NCBI GenBank assembly: GCA_963799815.1
Contig: CAWCYG010000001.1
Coordinates: 499,713 to 563,712 of the forward strand
Reading direction: 5' to 3'
DNA length: 64,000 nt
Source of the DNA: JBDTSW01 sp963799815
GTDB lineage: Bacteria; Actinomycetota; Thermoleophilia; Solirubrobacterales; 70-9
Shown here: positions 52,479-60,803 of the stretch, piece after piece
Layout: every line of letters starts with the position of its first letter
Position numbering within the stretch: the first letter of the stretch is position 1
Position numbers and translations under genes: made by a program
The notes under the pieces: generated by a model
Database searches by the model: none
What the model was told of the DNA's origin: nothing
What the model saw: only the letters and a program-made list of their open reading frames with translations

Positions 52479-53815
52479 GCTCGACCCCGACGCCCCCCGA
52501 CGCCCCCGCGAGTGACCCGAACGAGCCGGGGTCGGCGTTCGACACCCGCAGCTCCGAGGTGATCTACGCCCGGGCCGTCGGTCTCATGCCCGGCGGCGTC
52601 AACTCGCCGGTCCGGGCGATGCGGTCGATCGGCCGCGAGCATCCGATCTTCGTCGAGCGCGGCGAGGGCTTCGAGTTGATCGACACCGACGGCCATCGCT
52701 ACGTCGACTGGGTCTGCTCGTGGGGTCCCCTGATCCTGGGGCACGCCCACCCGGCGGTAGTGGATGCCGTGCAGGAGGCCGCCGCGCGGGGCACGAGCTA
52801 CGGGGCGCCGACGGAGGCCGAGGTCGATCTCGCCGCCGAGGTCCGCGACCGCGTGCCGACGGTGGAGATGGTGCGGCTCGTCAACTCCGGCACCGAGGCG
52901 TCGATGAGCGCGGTGCGCCTCGCGCGCGCGGCCACCGGACGCGACAAGCTCGTCAAGTTCGCGGGCGCCTACCACGGGCACGTCGACGGCCTGCTCGCCG
53001 AGGCGGGCTCCGGCCTCGCCACTGAAGGCATCCCGGCGAGCCCCGGTGTTACCGCGAGCGCTGCGGAGGACACGATCGTCGTCCCGTGGAACGCCCGGGA
53101 GCCGCTCGCCATTGCCCTCGCTGAGCATGAGATCGCGGCGATCCTGTGCGAGCCGGTCGCCGCCAACATGGGCCTCGTTGCGCCCGCCGAAGGCTTCCTC
53201 GAGTTCCTGCGCGAGCAGGCCGACGCCGCCGGTGCCCTCCTCGTCTTCGACGAGGTGATCACGGGGTTCCGCGTCTCCCGCGGTGGCGCCCAGGCGCTCT
53301 ATGGGGTGTCGCCCGACCTGACCGTGATGGGAAAGGTGCTGGGTGGCGGCCTGCCCCTCGCCGCCTACGGTGGCAGCCGCGAGCTGATGAGCCTGGTCTC
53401 GCCGGCCGGGGACGTCTACCAGGCAGGGACCCTCTCCGGGAACCCGTTGGCGGTGGCGGCTGGCCTGGCGACGCTGGAGGAGCTCGACGCGGCCGCGTAC
53501 GAGAAGCTCGGCCAGCTCACGGACGCCCTGGCCGAATGGCTGCGCGAGGCAGCCGGCGACCGGCCCGTCCAGGTTGCATCGGTCCCAGGCCTCGTGACGC
53601 CGTTCTTCAGCTCCGAGCCGGTGAGCGATTTCGCCGCTGCTTCAGGATGCGACCTCGAGGCGTACGGCAGGTTCTGCCGCGCGATGCTCGAGCGCGGCAT
53701 CTACCCACCCGCCTCGCAGTTCGAGGCCTGGTTCGTCTCCCTCGCGCACGACGCCGCGGCGATCGAGCACACCGCCCACGCCGCAGCCGAGGCGTTCGCG
53801 GTTGCCCTGGACTAG
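52475..53815 (+). CDS. hemL: Glutamate-1-semialdehyde 2,1-aminomutase
   Basis: The start is uncertain: CTG 52475 overlaps the preceding stop (CTGA) and gives a Pro/Ser-rich leader; the next in-frame candidate, GTG near 52559, would trim conserved N-terminal residues. The enzyme converts GSA to 5-aminolevulinate using PLP/PMP. Motifs: LMPGGVNSPVRAM, LILGHAHPAVVDAV, LVNSGTEASMSAVRLARAAT, AYHGHVDGLL, LLVFDEVITGFRVS and the PLP Lys in TVMGKVLGGGLPLAAYGG. It supplies the substrate of HemB in the same operon. Confidence 0.94.
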   Translation: MSSTPTPPDAPASDPNEPGSAFDTRSSEVIYARAVGLMPGGVNSPVRAMRSIGREHPIFVERGEGFELIDTDGHRYVDWVCSWGPLILGHAHPAVVDAVQEAAARGTSYGAPTEAEVDLAAEVRDRVPTVEMVRLVNSGTEASMSAVRLARAATGRDKLVKFAGAYHGHVDGLLAEAGSGLATEGIPASPGVTASAAEDTIVVPWNAREPLAIALAEHEIAAILCEPVAANMGLVAPAEGFLEFLREQADAAGALLVFDEVITGFRVSRGGAQALYGVSPDLTVMGKVLGGGLPLAAYGGSRELMSLVSPAGDVYQAGTLSGNPLAVAAGLATLEELDAAAYEKLGQLTDALAEWLREAAGDRPVQVASVPGLVTPFFSSEPVSDFAAASGCDLEAYGRFCRAMLERGIYPPASQFEAWFVSLAHDAAAIEHTAHAAAEAFAVALD

Positions 53816-53820
53816 GCCGG

Positions 53821-55344
53821 CTAGACGCGTTCGAGATCTCGCTGCGTCGCCGGGTCCTCCGGGCTCGCCCCGTTCGACGATGCGGCCGGCGCGGACCCGT
53901 CGCCGATCTCCATGTGCGCGCGCGAGTCGCGGCCGCGGATCAAGACCAGCGTCGCGATGAACCCGAGCACCGCGATCCCCGCCCCGACCATGAAGGCGTC
54001 GGCGTACCCCTCGGTGAGGATTGCCGGAACCGCGGCCGGATCGCCGGCCGCCGCTGCGATGTTGTCCTCGATCTGCGGGAAGGCGATCGTGGAGAGCACC
54101 GCCAGGCCGAGCGCGCCTCCGACCTGCTGCGAGGTGTTGATCAGGCCTGAGGCGAGACCGGCCTCATGGTCGTCGACCCCCGAGACGGCCGCGATCGTCT
54201 GGGGAACGAACGCGAACCCGAGTCCCACCGCCGCCAGGAGCGAGGGGCCGAGGACGTCGCCGAGGTAGGTGCCGTCGGGCGAGATCTGCCCGAACCACAA
54301 GAGCCCGGCGCCGATCAGCAGCATCCCGGCGGCGAGGATCGGCTTGTAGCCGATCTTCGTCACCACCTGCGAGGCGACGCCGGCGGCGATGATGATCGTG
54401 ACCGCGAGCGGCAGGTAGGAGATCCCCGCCTTGATGGCGCTGTAGCCGAGCACGTTCTGCATGTACAGGGAGATGAAGAAGAACATCGAGAACAGCGAGG
54501 CTCCGGTCAGGATCCCGACCACGTTCGCCCCCGTGAGGGTGCGGTTGCGGAAGATCGAGAACGGCATCAGCGGCGAGCTCGAGCGCAGCTCGATCGCGAC
54601 GAAGGCGGCGAGCAGGACGACCGCTCCCGCGAGAACGCCGAGCGTCTGCGCGGAGCCCCAGCCGGCGTCGTTTGCCTCGACCAAGCCGAAGACGAGCAAC
54701 GACAGGCCGGCGGTGACGCTGACCGCGCCGGCGAAGTCGAACGCCCGCGTCTCGGAGTCGGAGCGGCTCTCCATGATCAGGGACCTGGCGAGCAGGGCCG
54801 CGATGATCCCGATCGGCACGTTCACCCACAGGACCCACTCCCAGCCGAGGTACTCGGTGAGAACGCCGCCGAGCAGCACGCCGGCTGCCCCGCCCGAGCC
54901 GGCCACAGCGCCCCACACCCCGAGCGCCTTGTTGCGCTCGGAGCCGTCGCGGAAGGTCGTGGTGACGATCGAGAGTGCGGCGGGGGAGAGGATCGCGGCG
55001 CCGAGGCCCTGCACGGCGCGGGCGATGATGAGCGCGGTCTCGGACTCGGCGAAGCCGCCGGCGAGGGATGCCAGGGCGAAGAGAATGAGCCCGGCAATGA
55101 AGACGCGCCGTCGGCCGAGGAGGTCGGCGAGGCGGCCGCCCAAGAGCAGGAAACCGCCGAAGGTCAGGACGTAGGCGTTCACGACCCAGGAGAGGTTGTC
55201 CTGGGAGATCCCGAGGGACTCGCCGATGGTCGGCAGCGCCACGTTGGTGATCGATGCATCGAGGACCACGACGAACTGGGCGACGCATAGCAATGCGAGT
55301 GCGAGCCAGCGGCGTTCCTGAAGAGTTGCCTTGTCTGTGGTCAT
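53821..55344 (-). CDS. MFS multidrug exporter, DHA2 (14-TM) family
   Basis: The 507-residue protein starts at ATG 55344. WLALALLCVAQFVVVLDASI then NVALPTIGESLG is the DHA2/EmrB-QacA motif D1 region; GGRLADLLGRRRVFIAG is motif A; ARAVQGLGAAILSPAALS motif B; GSGGAAGVLLGGVLTEYLGW motif C. Fourteen hydrophobic segments are visible. It is a proton-driven exporter of cationic or hydrophobic drugs. Divergent from a TetR gene with two operators between them. Confidence 0.93.
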   Translation of the reverse strand: MTTDKATLQERRWLALALLCVAQFVVVLDASITNVALPTIGESLGISQDNLSWVVNAYVLTFGGFLLLGGRLADLLGRRRVFIAGLILFALASLAGGFAESETALIIARAVQGLGAAILSPAALSIVTTTFRDGSERNKALGVWGAVAGSGGAAGVLLGGVLTEYLGWEWVLWVNVPIGIIAALLARSLIMESRSDSETRAFDFAGAVSVTAGLSLLVFGLVEANDAGWGSAQTLGVLAGAVVLLAAFVAIELRSSSPLMPFSIFRNRTLTGANVVGILTGASLFSMFFFISLYMQNVLGYSAIKAGISYLPLAVTIIIAAGVASQVVTKIGYKPILAAGMLLIGAGLLWFGQISPDGTYLGDVLGPSLLAAVGLGFAFVPQTIAAVSGVDDHEAGLASGLINTSQQVGGALGLAVLSTIAFPQIEDNIAAAAGDPAAVPAILTEGYADAFMVGAGIAVLGFIATLVLIRGRDSRAHMEIGDGSAPAASSNGASPEDPATQRDLERV

Positions 55345-55377
55345 GCGCGTACCTCCGACGGGTTCTTATGGCATAAT

Positions 55378-55429
55378 CGGAACCTGAGTTCCGGTTCTGG
55401 TTAAGCCACTATACGGAATCTCGGTTCCG
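55378..55429. promoter_or_regulatory. Two matching 16-bp TetR-type operators
   Basis: CGGAACCTGAGTTCCG (55378-55393) and CGGAATCTCGGTTCCG (55414-55429) share the form CGGAAY-N4-GTTCCG and start 36 bases apart between the divergent MFS and tetR genes. They are the likely binding sites of the adjacent TetR protein, controlling both genes. Confidence 0.75.
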
Positions 55430-55471
55430 TTTGCTGTGACGTCGGTCCCGGAACGAGGAGAGAGGAATCCG

Positions 55472-56074
55472 ATGAGCCCCACCCTGATCAAGGCCGCGCC
55501 GGCCCTTCGCGCCGACGCCCGGCGCAACCACCAGCGCATCCTCGACGCCGGCCGTGAGCTCTTCGCCGAGCACGGCTACGACGTCCAGATGGACCAGATC
55601 GCCGCGCGGGCCGGCGTGGGGGTCGGAACCGTCTACCGGCACTTTCCCCACAAGTGCGACCTGCTGCAGGCACTGACCGAGCTTCGGTTCGAGGGCCTTG
55701 CGCAGGCCGCCCGCGAGGCCAACGCCGACCCCGATCCGTGGCACGGCTTCGCAGGGTTCATGCGCTACTCGGCCGAGGTCATGGCGCGGGACAGGGCGCT
55801 CTCCGAGGCGATGTTCGAGCGGCCCGAGATGATGCGAGCGGGTGCCGAGGGAGTGGGGATGCCGGAACTCCTGGACGAGCTCGTGTCCCGCGCTCAGGAG
55901 GCCGGGGAGCTTCGGCCCGAGGCCCGGTGGGAGGATGTCCCAGGGCTGATCTGCGGCCTTGGACGGGCGCTCGTCGAGGGCAAGGTCGGGCCCCTGGAGA
56001 TGAGCTGGGAGCGCTACCTGCAGATCATCCTCGACGGCCTGCGCGCTCCAGGCGCGATGCCGCTGCCCGACTGA
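55472..56074 (+). CDS. TetR-family transcriptional repressor
   Basis: ATG 55472 follows GAGGAGAGAGGAATCCG. The 200-residue protein has the TetR helix-turn-helix: RRNHQRILDAGRELFAEHGY, MDQIAARAGVGVGTVYRHFP, HKCDLLQAL. The C-terminal ligand domain is helical with an FMRYSAEVMARDRALSEAMF segment. It should repress the divergent MFS exporter and itself through the two 16-bp palindromes. Confidence 0.92.
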   Translation: MSPTLIKAAPALRADARRNHQRILDAGRELFAEHGYDVQMDQIAARAGVGVGTVYRHFPHKCDLLQALTELRFEGLAQAAREANADPDPWHGFAGFMRYSAEVMARDRALSEAMFERPEMMRAGAEGVGMPELLDELVSRAQEAGELRPEARWEDVPGLICGLGRALVEGKVGPLEMSWERYLQIILDGLRAPGAMPLPD

Positions 56075-56145
56075 GCTTCCGCGTTCCTGCCGCCATAGGC
56101 GGCACCACTGCGGATCTCAGGCTCGGCCCGGGGTAATCTCGCGCG

Positions 56146-56763
56146 ATGGCCCCCTCGCCCCGTCTCACTCCTCTACGTGATCTCGTCCAGGCTATCCGCG
56201 AAGACGAAACCCTCCTCACCGATCACCTCCGCGAGCCCACCGGGGACACCTCGCTCGGAGCTCTCGCCGCCACGGGCCCCCGCGCCGACGGGGCCGAGGC
56301 CGACTACGCCTTCGTCCTCGAGGCCGTCCGCGAGGGTTACCTCCTGCACTACGGGAAGCCGCGGGTCCTCGACGTGCTCGACGCGGATCTCGCCCTGCTC
56401 GCGGGCGATCACCTCTATGCCCTGGGCCTGGAGCGCCTCGCCGGGCTCGGCGATCTCGAGGCGGTACGCGAGCTCGCGGATCTGATCTCCCTGAGCGCGC
56501 TGGTTCACGCCGACGGCGAGGGCGACGAGGCCACGGCGAAGGCGCTATGGCTGGCCACCGCCAGCGCAGTCGGCGCCGGCGCAAATGAGGCGCACGAGGC
56601 AGCGAAGGCGCAGCTTCGAAGCTCCGGCCCGGGAGGCGATTCCGCTCGCGCGCTCGCAGCCGCCGGCCGCGCGACCGCCTCCGGAGCGGGTCTCGAGAGT
56701 GCATGGGGCGAGGCCGCCAACTCAATAGACTTTGAGCCCGATCCACCTTCCGCCCGTGGCTGA
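56146..56763 (+). CDS. Uncharacterised helical protein, possibly a prenyltransferase accessory component
   Basis: The 205-residue protein from ATG 56146 is mostly helical and Ala-rich. YAFVLEAVREGYLLHYGK and the segment LLAGDHLYALGLERLAGLGD (about 84-103) resemble the GDxLxxxxxxLA helix of trans-prenyltransferases, but no DDxxD motif is present. It heads the operon that ends in menG and a polyprenyl synthase, recalling the HepS-MenG-HepT arrangement of Bacillus. A HepS-like role is a hypothesis only. It overlaps the Rieske gene by 8 bases. Confidence 0.6.
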   Translation: MAPSPRLTPLRDLVQAIREDETLLTDHLREPTGDTSLGALAATGPRADGAEADYAFVLEAVREGYLLHYGKPRVLDVLDADLALLAGDHLYALGLERLAGLGDLEAVRELADLISLSALVHADGEGDEATAKALWLATASAVGAGANEAHEAAKAQLRSSGPGGDSARALAAAGRATASGAGLESAWGEAANSIDFEPDPPSARG

Positions 56764-57430
56764 CGCTCCCTCCAAGAAGAACGGTCAGAACGCCGCGCCC
56801 GAAAAGCCGCGCCCGGCGGGCTACTACGAGGGCGAGACGATGACCCGCCGCACCGCCTTCGCGATCGGCGGCCAGGCAGCGGCCATCATCGGGCTCGGAG
56901 GAGTGACGCTCGCCAGCGTGGGCTTCGCCGCGGCGCCGCTCTTCGACGCCCCCGAGGAGAAGTGGGAGGGCGTCGGCACGCCGGATGACTTCTCGGATCT
57001 CGGGTATACGGCGGTGGTCATCACGATCGTCGACGCGATCGGCGAGGCCGGCAAGACGACCGTCTACGTGCGTCGCGGCAACCCGGATATCAATCCCGAC
57101 GAGAACCCGGAGGAGTACATCGCGATCTCGACCCGCTGCGCGCACCTCGGGTGCCCGGTCCGCTTCGTGAAGGCCGCGTCGACCTTCATCTGCCCGTGTC
57201 ATGGCGGTGTGTACGACTTCGAGGGACAGGTCATCGGCGGGCCGCCGGTCCGCCCGCTCGACCGCTTCCAGACGCGGCTAACCGGCGATACGGTCGAGAT
57301 CGGCCCTCGCTACAGCGTCACGAACGACCTCGAGCCCGTGCGCTCGCGGGATCCGGGTGAGTTCACCGGCGGCATCTGGGAGTACCTGTATCCGCCCCGT
57401 CCCACCACCGCTCCGCCCCCGCCGAGCTGA
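56756..57430 (+). CDS. qcrA: Rieske iron-sulfur subunit of the menaquinol:cytochrome c reductase
   Basis: GTG 56756 is preferred over TTG 56732; it overlaps the previous stop. The 224-residue protein has one N-terminal TM helix (FAIGGQAAAIIGLGGVTLAS, twin-Arg-like TRRTAFAIGG before it), then a Rieske domain with box 1 CAHLGCPV and box 2 CPCHGGVYD binding the [2Fe-2S] cluster, and GQVIGGPPVRPL. The RR motif and tatAC nearby fit Tat export of the folded cluster domain. It passes electrons from menaquinol to cytochrome c in the bc complex. Confidence 0.92.
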   Translation: MADAPSKKNGQNAAPEKPRPAGYYEGETMTRRTAFAIGGQAAAIIGLGGVTLASVGFAAAPLFDAPEEKWEGVGTPDDFSDLGYTAVVITIVDAIGEAGKTTVYVRRGNPDINPDENPEEYIAISTRCAHLGCPVRFVKAASTFICPCHGGVYDFEGQVIGGPPVRPLDRFQTRLTGDTVEIGPRYSVTNDLEPVRSRDPGEFTGGIWEYLYPPRPTTAPPPPS

Positions 57431-57432
57431 CC

Positions 57433-58221
57433 GTGCCGAACCTGATCCCACAAGCGCTGCGCAGACCGTCGAAGCCCGGCGAGGGCAACGGGGCGGGGCC
57501 GATGGACAAGGTCAAGGAGGCCCCCGCCGACCTCGTCGGCTGGGTCGACGAGCGCACCGGCGCCACCGGCTTTCTCACCGGGATGCTCTTCCGCAAGGTC
57601 CCGAAGGGAACGAACTGGTTCTACACGCTGGGCTCGGCCACTCTGTTCGCGTTCGTCGTTCAGGCCATCACCGGCGTCTTCCTGGCGATGTACTACACGC
57701 CATCGGCGACCGAGGCCTACGCCTCGATCACGCACCTGACCAACGACGTCTTCCTGGGGGAGTTCGTCCGCGGCATGCACAAGTGGGGCGCCACGGTGAT
57801 GATCATCCTGATCTTCCTGCACATGGGCAGGACCTTCTTCTTCGGCGCCTACAAGTACCCGCGCGAGCTCAACTGGGTGATCGGGGTGGTGTTGCTCGTG
57901 CTCACCCTGGTGATGGGCCTCACGGGCTACCTCCTCCCGTTCGACCAGCGCTCCTTCTGGGCGACGATCGTGGCCAACAACATCACGGCCTCGGGACCCG
58001 TCGCCGGGCCCTACCTCGCCGACTTCCTGCGCGCGGGCGCCGAGTTCGAGGCGACCACGATCTCGCGCTTCTATGCCGTTCATATGCTGCTCGTGCCGGG
58101 TCTGATCATCGCGCTGATCGTCGCCCACCTCTACCTGGTCGTGAAGCTCGGGACCACCGCCCCACCCTGGATGAAGGCGGAGACGAAGCCGAAGGAGCTT
58201 CGCGAGGAGAAGGTCGGATGA
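57433..58221 (+). CDS. qcrB: Cytochrome b6-type subunit (N-terminal half of cytochrome b)
   Basis: GTG 57433 gives 262 residues. Four TM helices carry two heme pairs: HMLL/GMHKWGATVMIILIFLHMGR (first His of each pair in TM2) and RFYAVHMLLVPGLIIALIVAHLYLV (TM4). AITGVFLAMYYTPS and LTGYLLPFDQRSFWATIV are quinol-site segments. The C-terminal half of cytochrome b is a separate gene, as in cytochrome b6f and Bacillus QcrB. It lies 2 bases after qcrA. Confidence 0.92.
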   Translation: MPNLIPQALRRPSKPGEGNGAGPMDKVKEAPADLVGWVDERTGATGFLTGMLFRKVPKGTNWFYTLGSATLFAFVVQAITGVFLAMYYTPSATEAYASITHLTNDVFLGEFVRGMHKWGATVMIILIFLHMGRTFFFGAYKYPRELNWVIGVVLLVLTLVMGLTGYLLPFDQRSFWATIVANNITASGPVAGPYLADFLRAGAEFEATTISRFYAVHMLLVPGLIIALIVAHLYLVVKLGTTAPPWMKAETKPKELREEKVG

Positions 58222-58243
58222 CGCCGCCTGGGGAGATGGACTC

Positions 58244-58960
58244 GTGAACGGGGCGGAGAAGGAGGCCTATCTTCGCGAGTACGAGGCGCTGAAGAAGAAG
58301 GGCAAGCCGTTCTTCCCCTACGCCGTGGCGAAGGACTCGGTGATGGCGCTCATCGTCGTCGTCGTGATCATGGTCTTGGCGCTCGTGCTCGGCGCCGAGC
58401 AGGGCCCCAAGGCCGACCCGACGACGACCACCTACGTGCCGCGGCCCGAGTGGTACTTCTTCTTCCTCTTCGAGCTGCTGCGCGTGATCAAGCCGCCGGA
58501 GCTGGTCCCGATCGCCACCGTGGGCATCCCGACCCTGTGCATGGTCCTGCTGCTTTTGCTGCCGTTCTACGACCGCAATCCCGAGCGGCGGCCGGAGCGG
58601 CGTCCGATCGCGGTGACCGCGGGCGTGCTCACGATCATCTCGATGGCGTTCCTGACCTACCTCGGCGCTTCGGCAGCCTCGCCGACCGAGATCGACTCGA
58701 TCGAGATATCCGAGGAGTACCAGGCGGGCGCGGACGTGGCCGCGCAGTCCGGCTGTCTCGCCTGCCACCAGTTCGGGGAGAACGGCAACGACGGTCCCGG
58801 CCCGGAGCTGACGGAGATCGGGGCCAGGCTTCCACGGGCCGCGATCGCACGCTCGCTCGTCAATCCGTCAGGTGTCATGCCACCGTATGGGGACCTGCCG
58901 GAGGAGAAGTTCGACTCCCTCGTCGACTTCCTCGCCTCGCTCCAGGGCCACAACGAGTAG
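58244..58960 (+). CDS. qcrC: Cytochrome b subunit IV fused to cytochrome c
   Basis: GTG 58244 gives 238 residues. The N-terminal part has three TM helices with PRPEWYFFFLFELLRVIKPP (the PEWY quinol-oxidation motif) and ATVGIPTLCMVLLLLLPFYD. The C-terminal domain has one heme c site, SGCLACHQFG, with an axial Met in SGVMPPYGDLPEEK. This subunit IV plus cytochrome c fusion is the QcrC architecture of Gram-positive menaquinol oxidising complexes. It completes a three-gene bc complex. Confidence 0.92.
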   Translation: MNGAEKEAYLREYEALKKKGKPFFPYAVAKDSVMALIVVVVIMVLALVLGAEQGPKADPTTTTYVPRPEWYFFFLFELLRVIKPPELVPIATVGIPTLCMVLLLLLPFYDRNPERRPERRPIAVTAGVLTIISMAFLTYLGASAASPTEIDSIEISEEYQAGADVAAQSGCLACHQFGENGNDGPGPELTEIGARLPRAAIARSLVNPSGVMPPYGDLPEEKFDSLVDFLASLQGHNE

Positions 58961-59767
58961 ATGGTTCCCCCCGGCGCGGGGCGGGCGCGGCCCAGCCGCG
59001 ACTCGGAGGAGTTCTCCTCGCAGGTGCAGACGATGTTCGATCGGATCGCGGGCGTCTATGACCGGATGAATCACGTGATGACGGCGGGTCTCGATCGCCG
59101 CTGGCGCGAGCGCGCTGTGGATCTCGCGGACCTGGACGCCGGAGCCGTCGCCCTGGACGTCTGCTGCGGCACCGGGGACCTGACCTTCGAGCTGGCCCGC
59201 CGCGTGGGACCGCGTGGTCGCGTCGTGGGGTGCGACTTCTCCGAGCGCATGCTGGAGCTGGCCCGCACGAAGGAGGAGGACATGCGCCTCGCAGCGGGTG
59301 GCTTCGGGGGAGCGGACGCGAACGGGTCCGGTGATGGACTCGCGCCCGTCGAGTTCGAGTGGGCGGACGCGCTTGAGCTTCCATACGCGAACGACTCGTT
59401 CGACGCCGTCACCGTCGGCTTCGGGGTGCGGAACCTCGTCGATCTGCCGGCTGGCCTGGCGGAGCTCACCCGCGTGCTCCGCCCGGGCGGGCTGTTGGTG
59501 ATCCTCGAGATCACGAAGCCTCAGCGTCCACCGCTCTCGAGCTTCTTCTCGCTTTGGTTCGACCGCGTCGTCCCGCTCCTCGGAAGCGTCGCTGGAGACG
59601 CCGACGCCTACAGCTACCTGCCGGCGTCGGTCCGCAGCTTCCCGCCGCCCGAGCGGCTCGCGGAGCTCATGGACGACGCCCGGCTCGAGCGCATCCGCTG
59701 GCTGCTGCTCGCCGGTGGCATCATCGCCATCCATTCGGGAGCCAAGCGCGGGGTGAGCGGCGCGTGA
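58961..59767 (+). CDS. menG: Demethylmenaquinone/ubiquinone methyltransferase
   Basis: ATG 58961 directly follows the qcrC stop. The 268-residue protein shows FDRIAGVYDRMNHVMTAGLD, motif I LDVCCGTGDLTFELARR, FEWADALELPYANDSFDAVT and GVRNLVDLPAGLAELTRVLR, signatures of the UbiE/MenG family, and AYSYLPASVRSFPPPERLAE near the end. It methylates demethylmenaquinone with AdoMet, the last step of menaquinone synthesis. It overlaps the polyprenyl synthase gene (GTGA). Confidence 0.93.
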   Translation: MVPPGAGRARPSRDSEEFSSQVQTMFDRIAGVYDRMNHVMTAGLDRRWRERAVDLADLDAGAVALDVCCGTGDLTFELARRVGPRGRVVGCDFSERMLELARTKEEDMRLAAGGFGGADANGSGDGLAPVEFEWADALELPYANDSFDAVTVGFGVRNLVDLPAGLAELTRVLRPGGLLVILEITKPQRPPLSSFFSLWFDRVVPLLGSVAGDADAYSYLPASVRSFPPPERLAELMDDARLERIRWLLLAGGIIAIHSGAKRGVSGA

Positions 59768-60785
59768 ATCGGTCGGCCGTGCCGCCGCCTGTGACGCTCG
59801 TGATGGAGGCGGCGGAAGCTTGGCTTCCGCGTCGGATGGGGGCGGTCGAGGCCCGTCTGCGCGAGCTGGTTGCCGGGCAGGGAGAAGCGCTCGCCGGCGA
59901 TGCGGGGGAGACGCTGGCGGCCGGCGGCAAGCGCCTGCGCCCGATGCTGGTGCTGCTGTGCGCGGGCCCGGACGCAGGCCCGGCGGCTACGCGTGGCGCC
60001 ACGGCGATCGAGCTGGTCCACATGGCGACGCTCGTCCACGACGACGTGCTCGACGCAGCCCCGCTTCGGCGCGGGCGACCCACCGTCGTCGCAACATCGG
60101 GATCCGCGCGGGCGACGGCCGTCGGGGATCTGCTGTTCTCCCAGGCTTTCGCCGAGCTCGCGGCCCTCGATCTCGACCCCGGGGCCGACGCGGCCGCAGC
60201 CGGCCGCAATCGCAGTGGGGCGGAACGGCAGGTCGAACTGCTCTCGAGGGCGTCGGTCGCGCTCGCGCTCGGCGAGCTCGCCCAGCGTCGCGACGCGTTC
60301 GACCTCGCGATGACGGCCGAGCGTTATCTGCGCAGGTGCCTGCTCAAGACCGCGCGGCTGTTCGAGTGCGCCTGCGCGATCGGCCGGGAGGACCCGACTG
60401 CCGACTCAGAGCTTGAGGCCTTCGGCCGAGAGATCGGCCTCGCCTTTCAGATCCTCGACGACGTCCTCGACATCACGGGCCCGCAGGAGCGCACCGGGAA
60501 GGCGCGCGGCACCGATCTCCTGGACGGAACCGTGACCCTGCCCGTCATCTGGGCAGGGAGGCCGAGCCCGAGCTCCTCGAGGTGGATCTCCGATCGCTCG
60601 ACCAGACGTCCGCCGCTTCGCTCTGCGACCGGATCGCCGCCACCGGCGCGCTCGAGGCCGCCCGCGAGCACGCGCGCGAGCGGGTGAAGAAAGCCAAGGT
60701 GCTGATCGACTCGGCGCCCCTTGACGCGGATCAGCGCGAGCTGCTCGGCCTGGTCGCCGACGGGGTGGTGGAGCGGTACTCCTAG
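59764..60785 (+). CDS. Polyprenyl diphosphate synthase (heptaprenyl-type; frameshift near 60555)
   Basis: GTG 59764 overlaps the menG stop. LAAGGKRLRPMLVLLCAG, IELVHMATLVHDDVLDAAPL (first Asp-rich motif), RRGRPTV, GDLLFSQAFAELAAL and IGLAFQILDDVLDITGPQ (second Asp-rich motif), then KARGTDLLDGTVTLPVI are all trans-prenyltransferase features. A slip near 60555 splits the last 75 residues, which resume as PELLEVDLRSLDQTSAASLC in another frame. The second Asp motif reads DDVLD. It makes the isoprenoid tail of menaquinone. Chain length cannot be read from sequence here. Confidence 0.9.
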
Positions 60786-60803
60786 CGGGCTGGAGGCCCG
60801 GAC

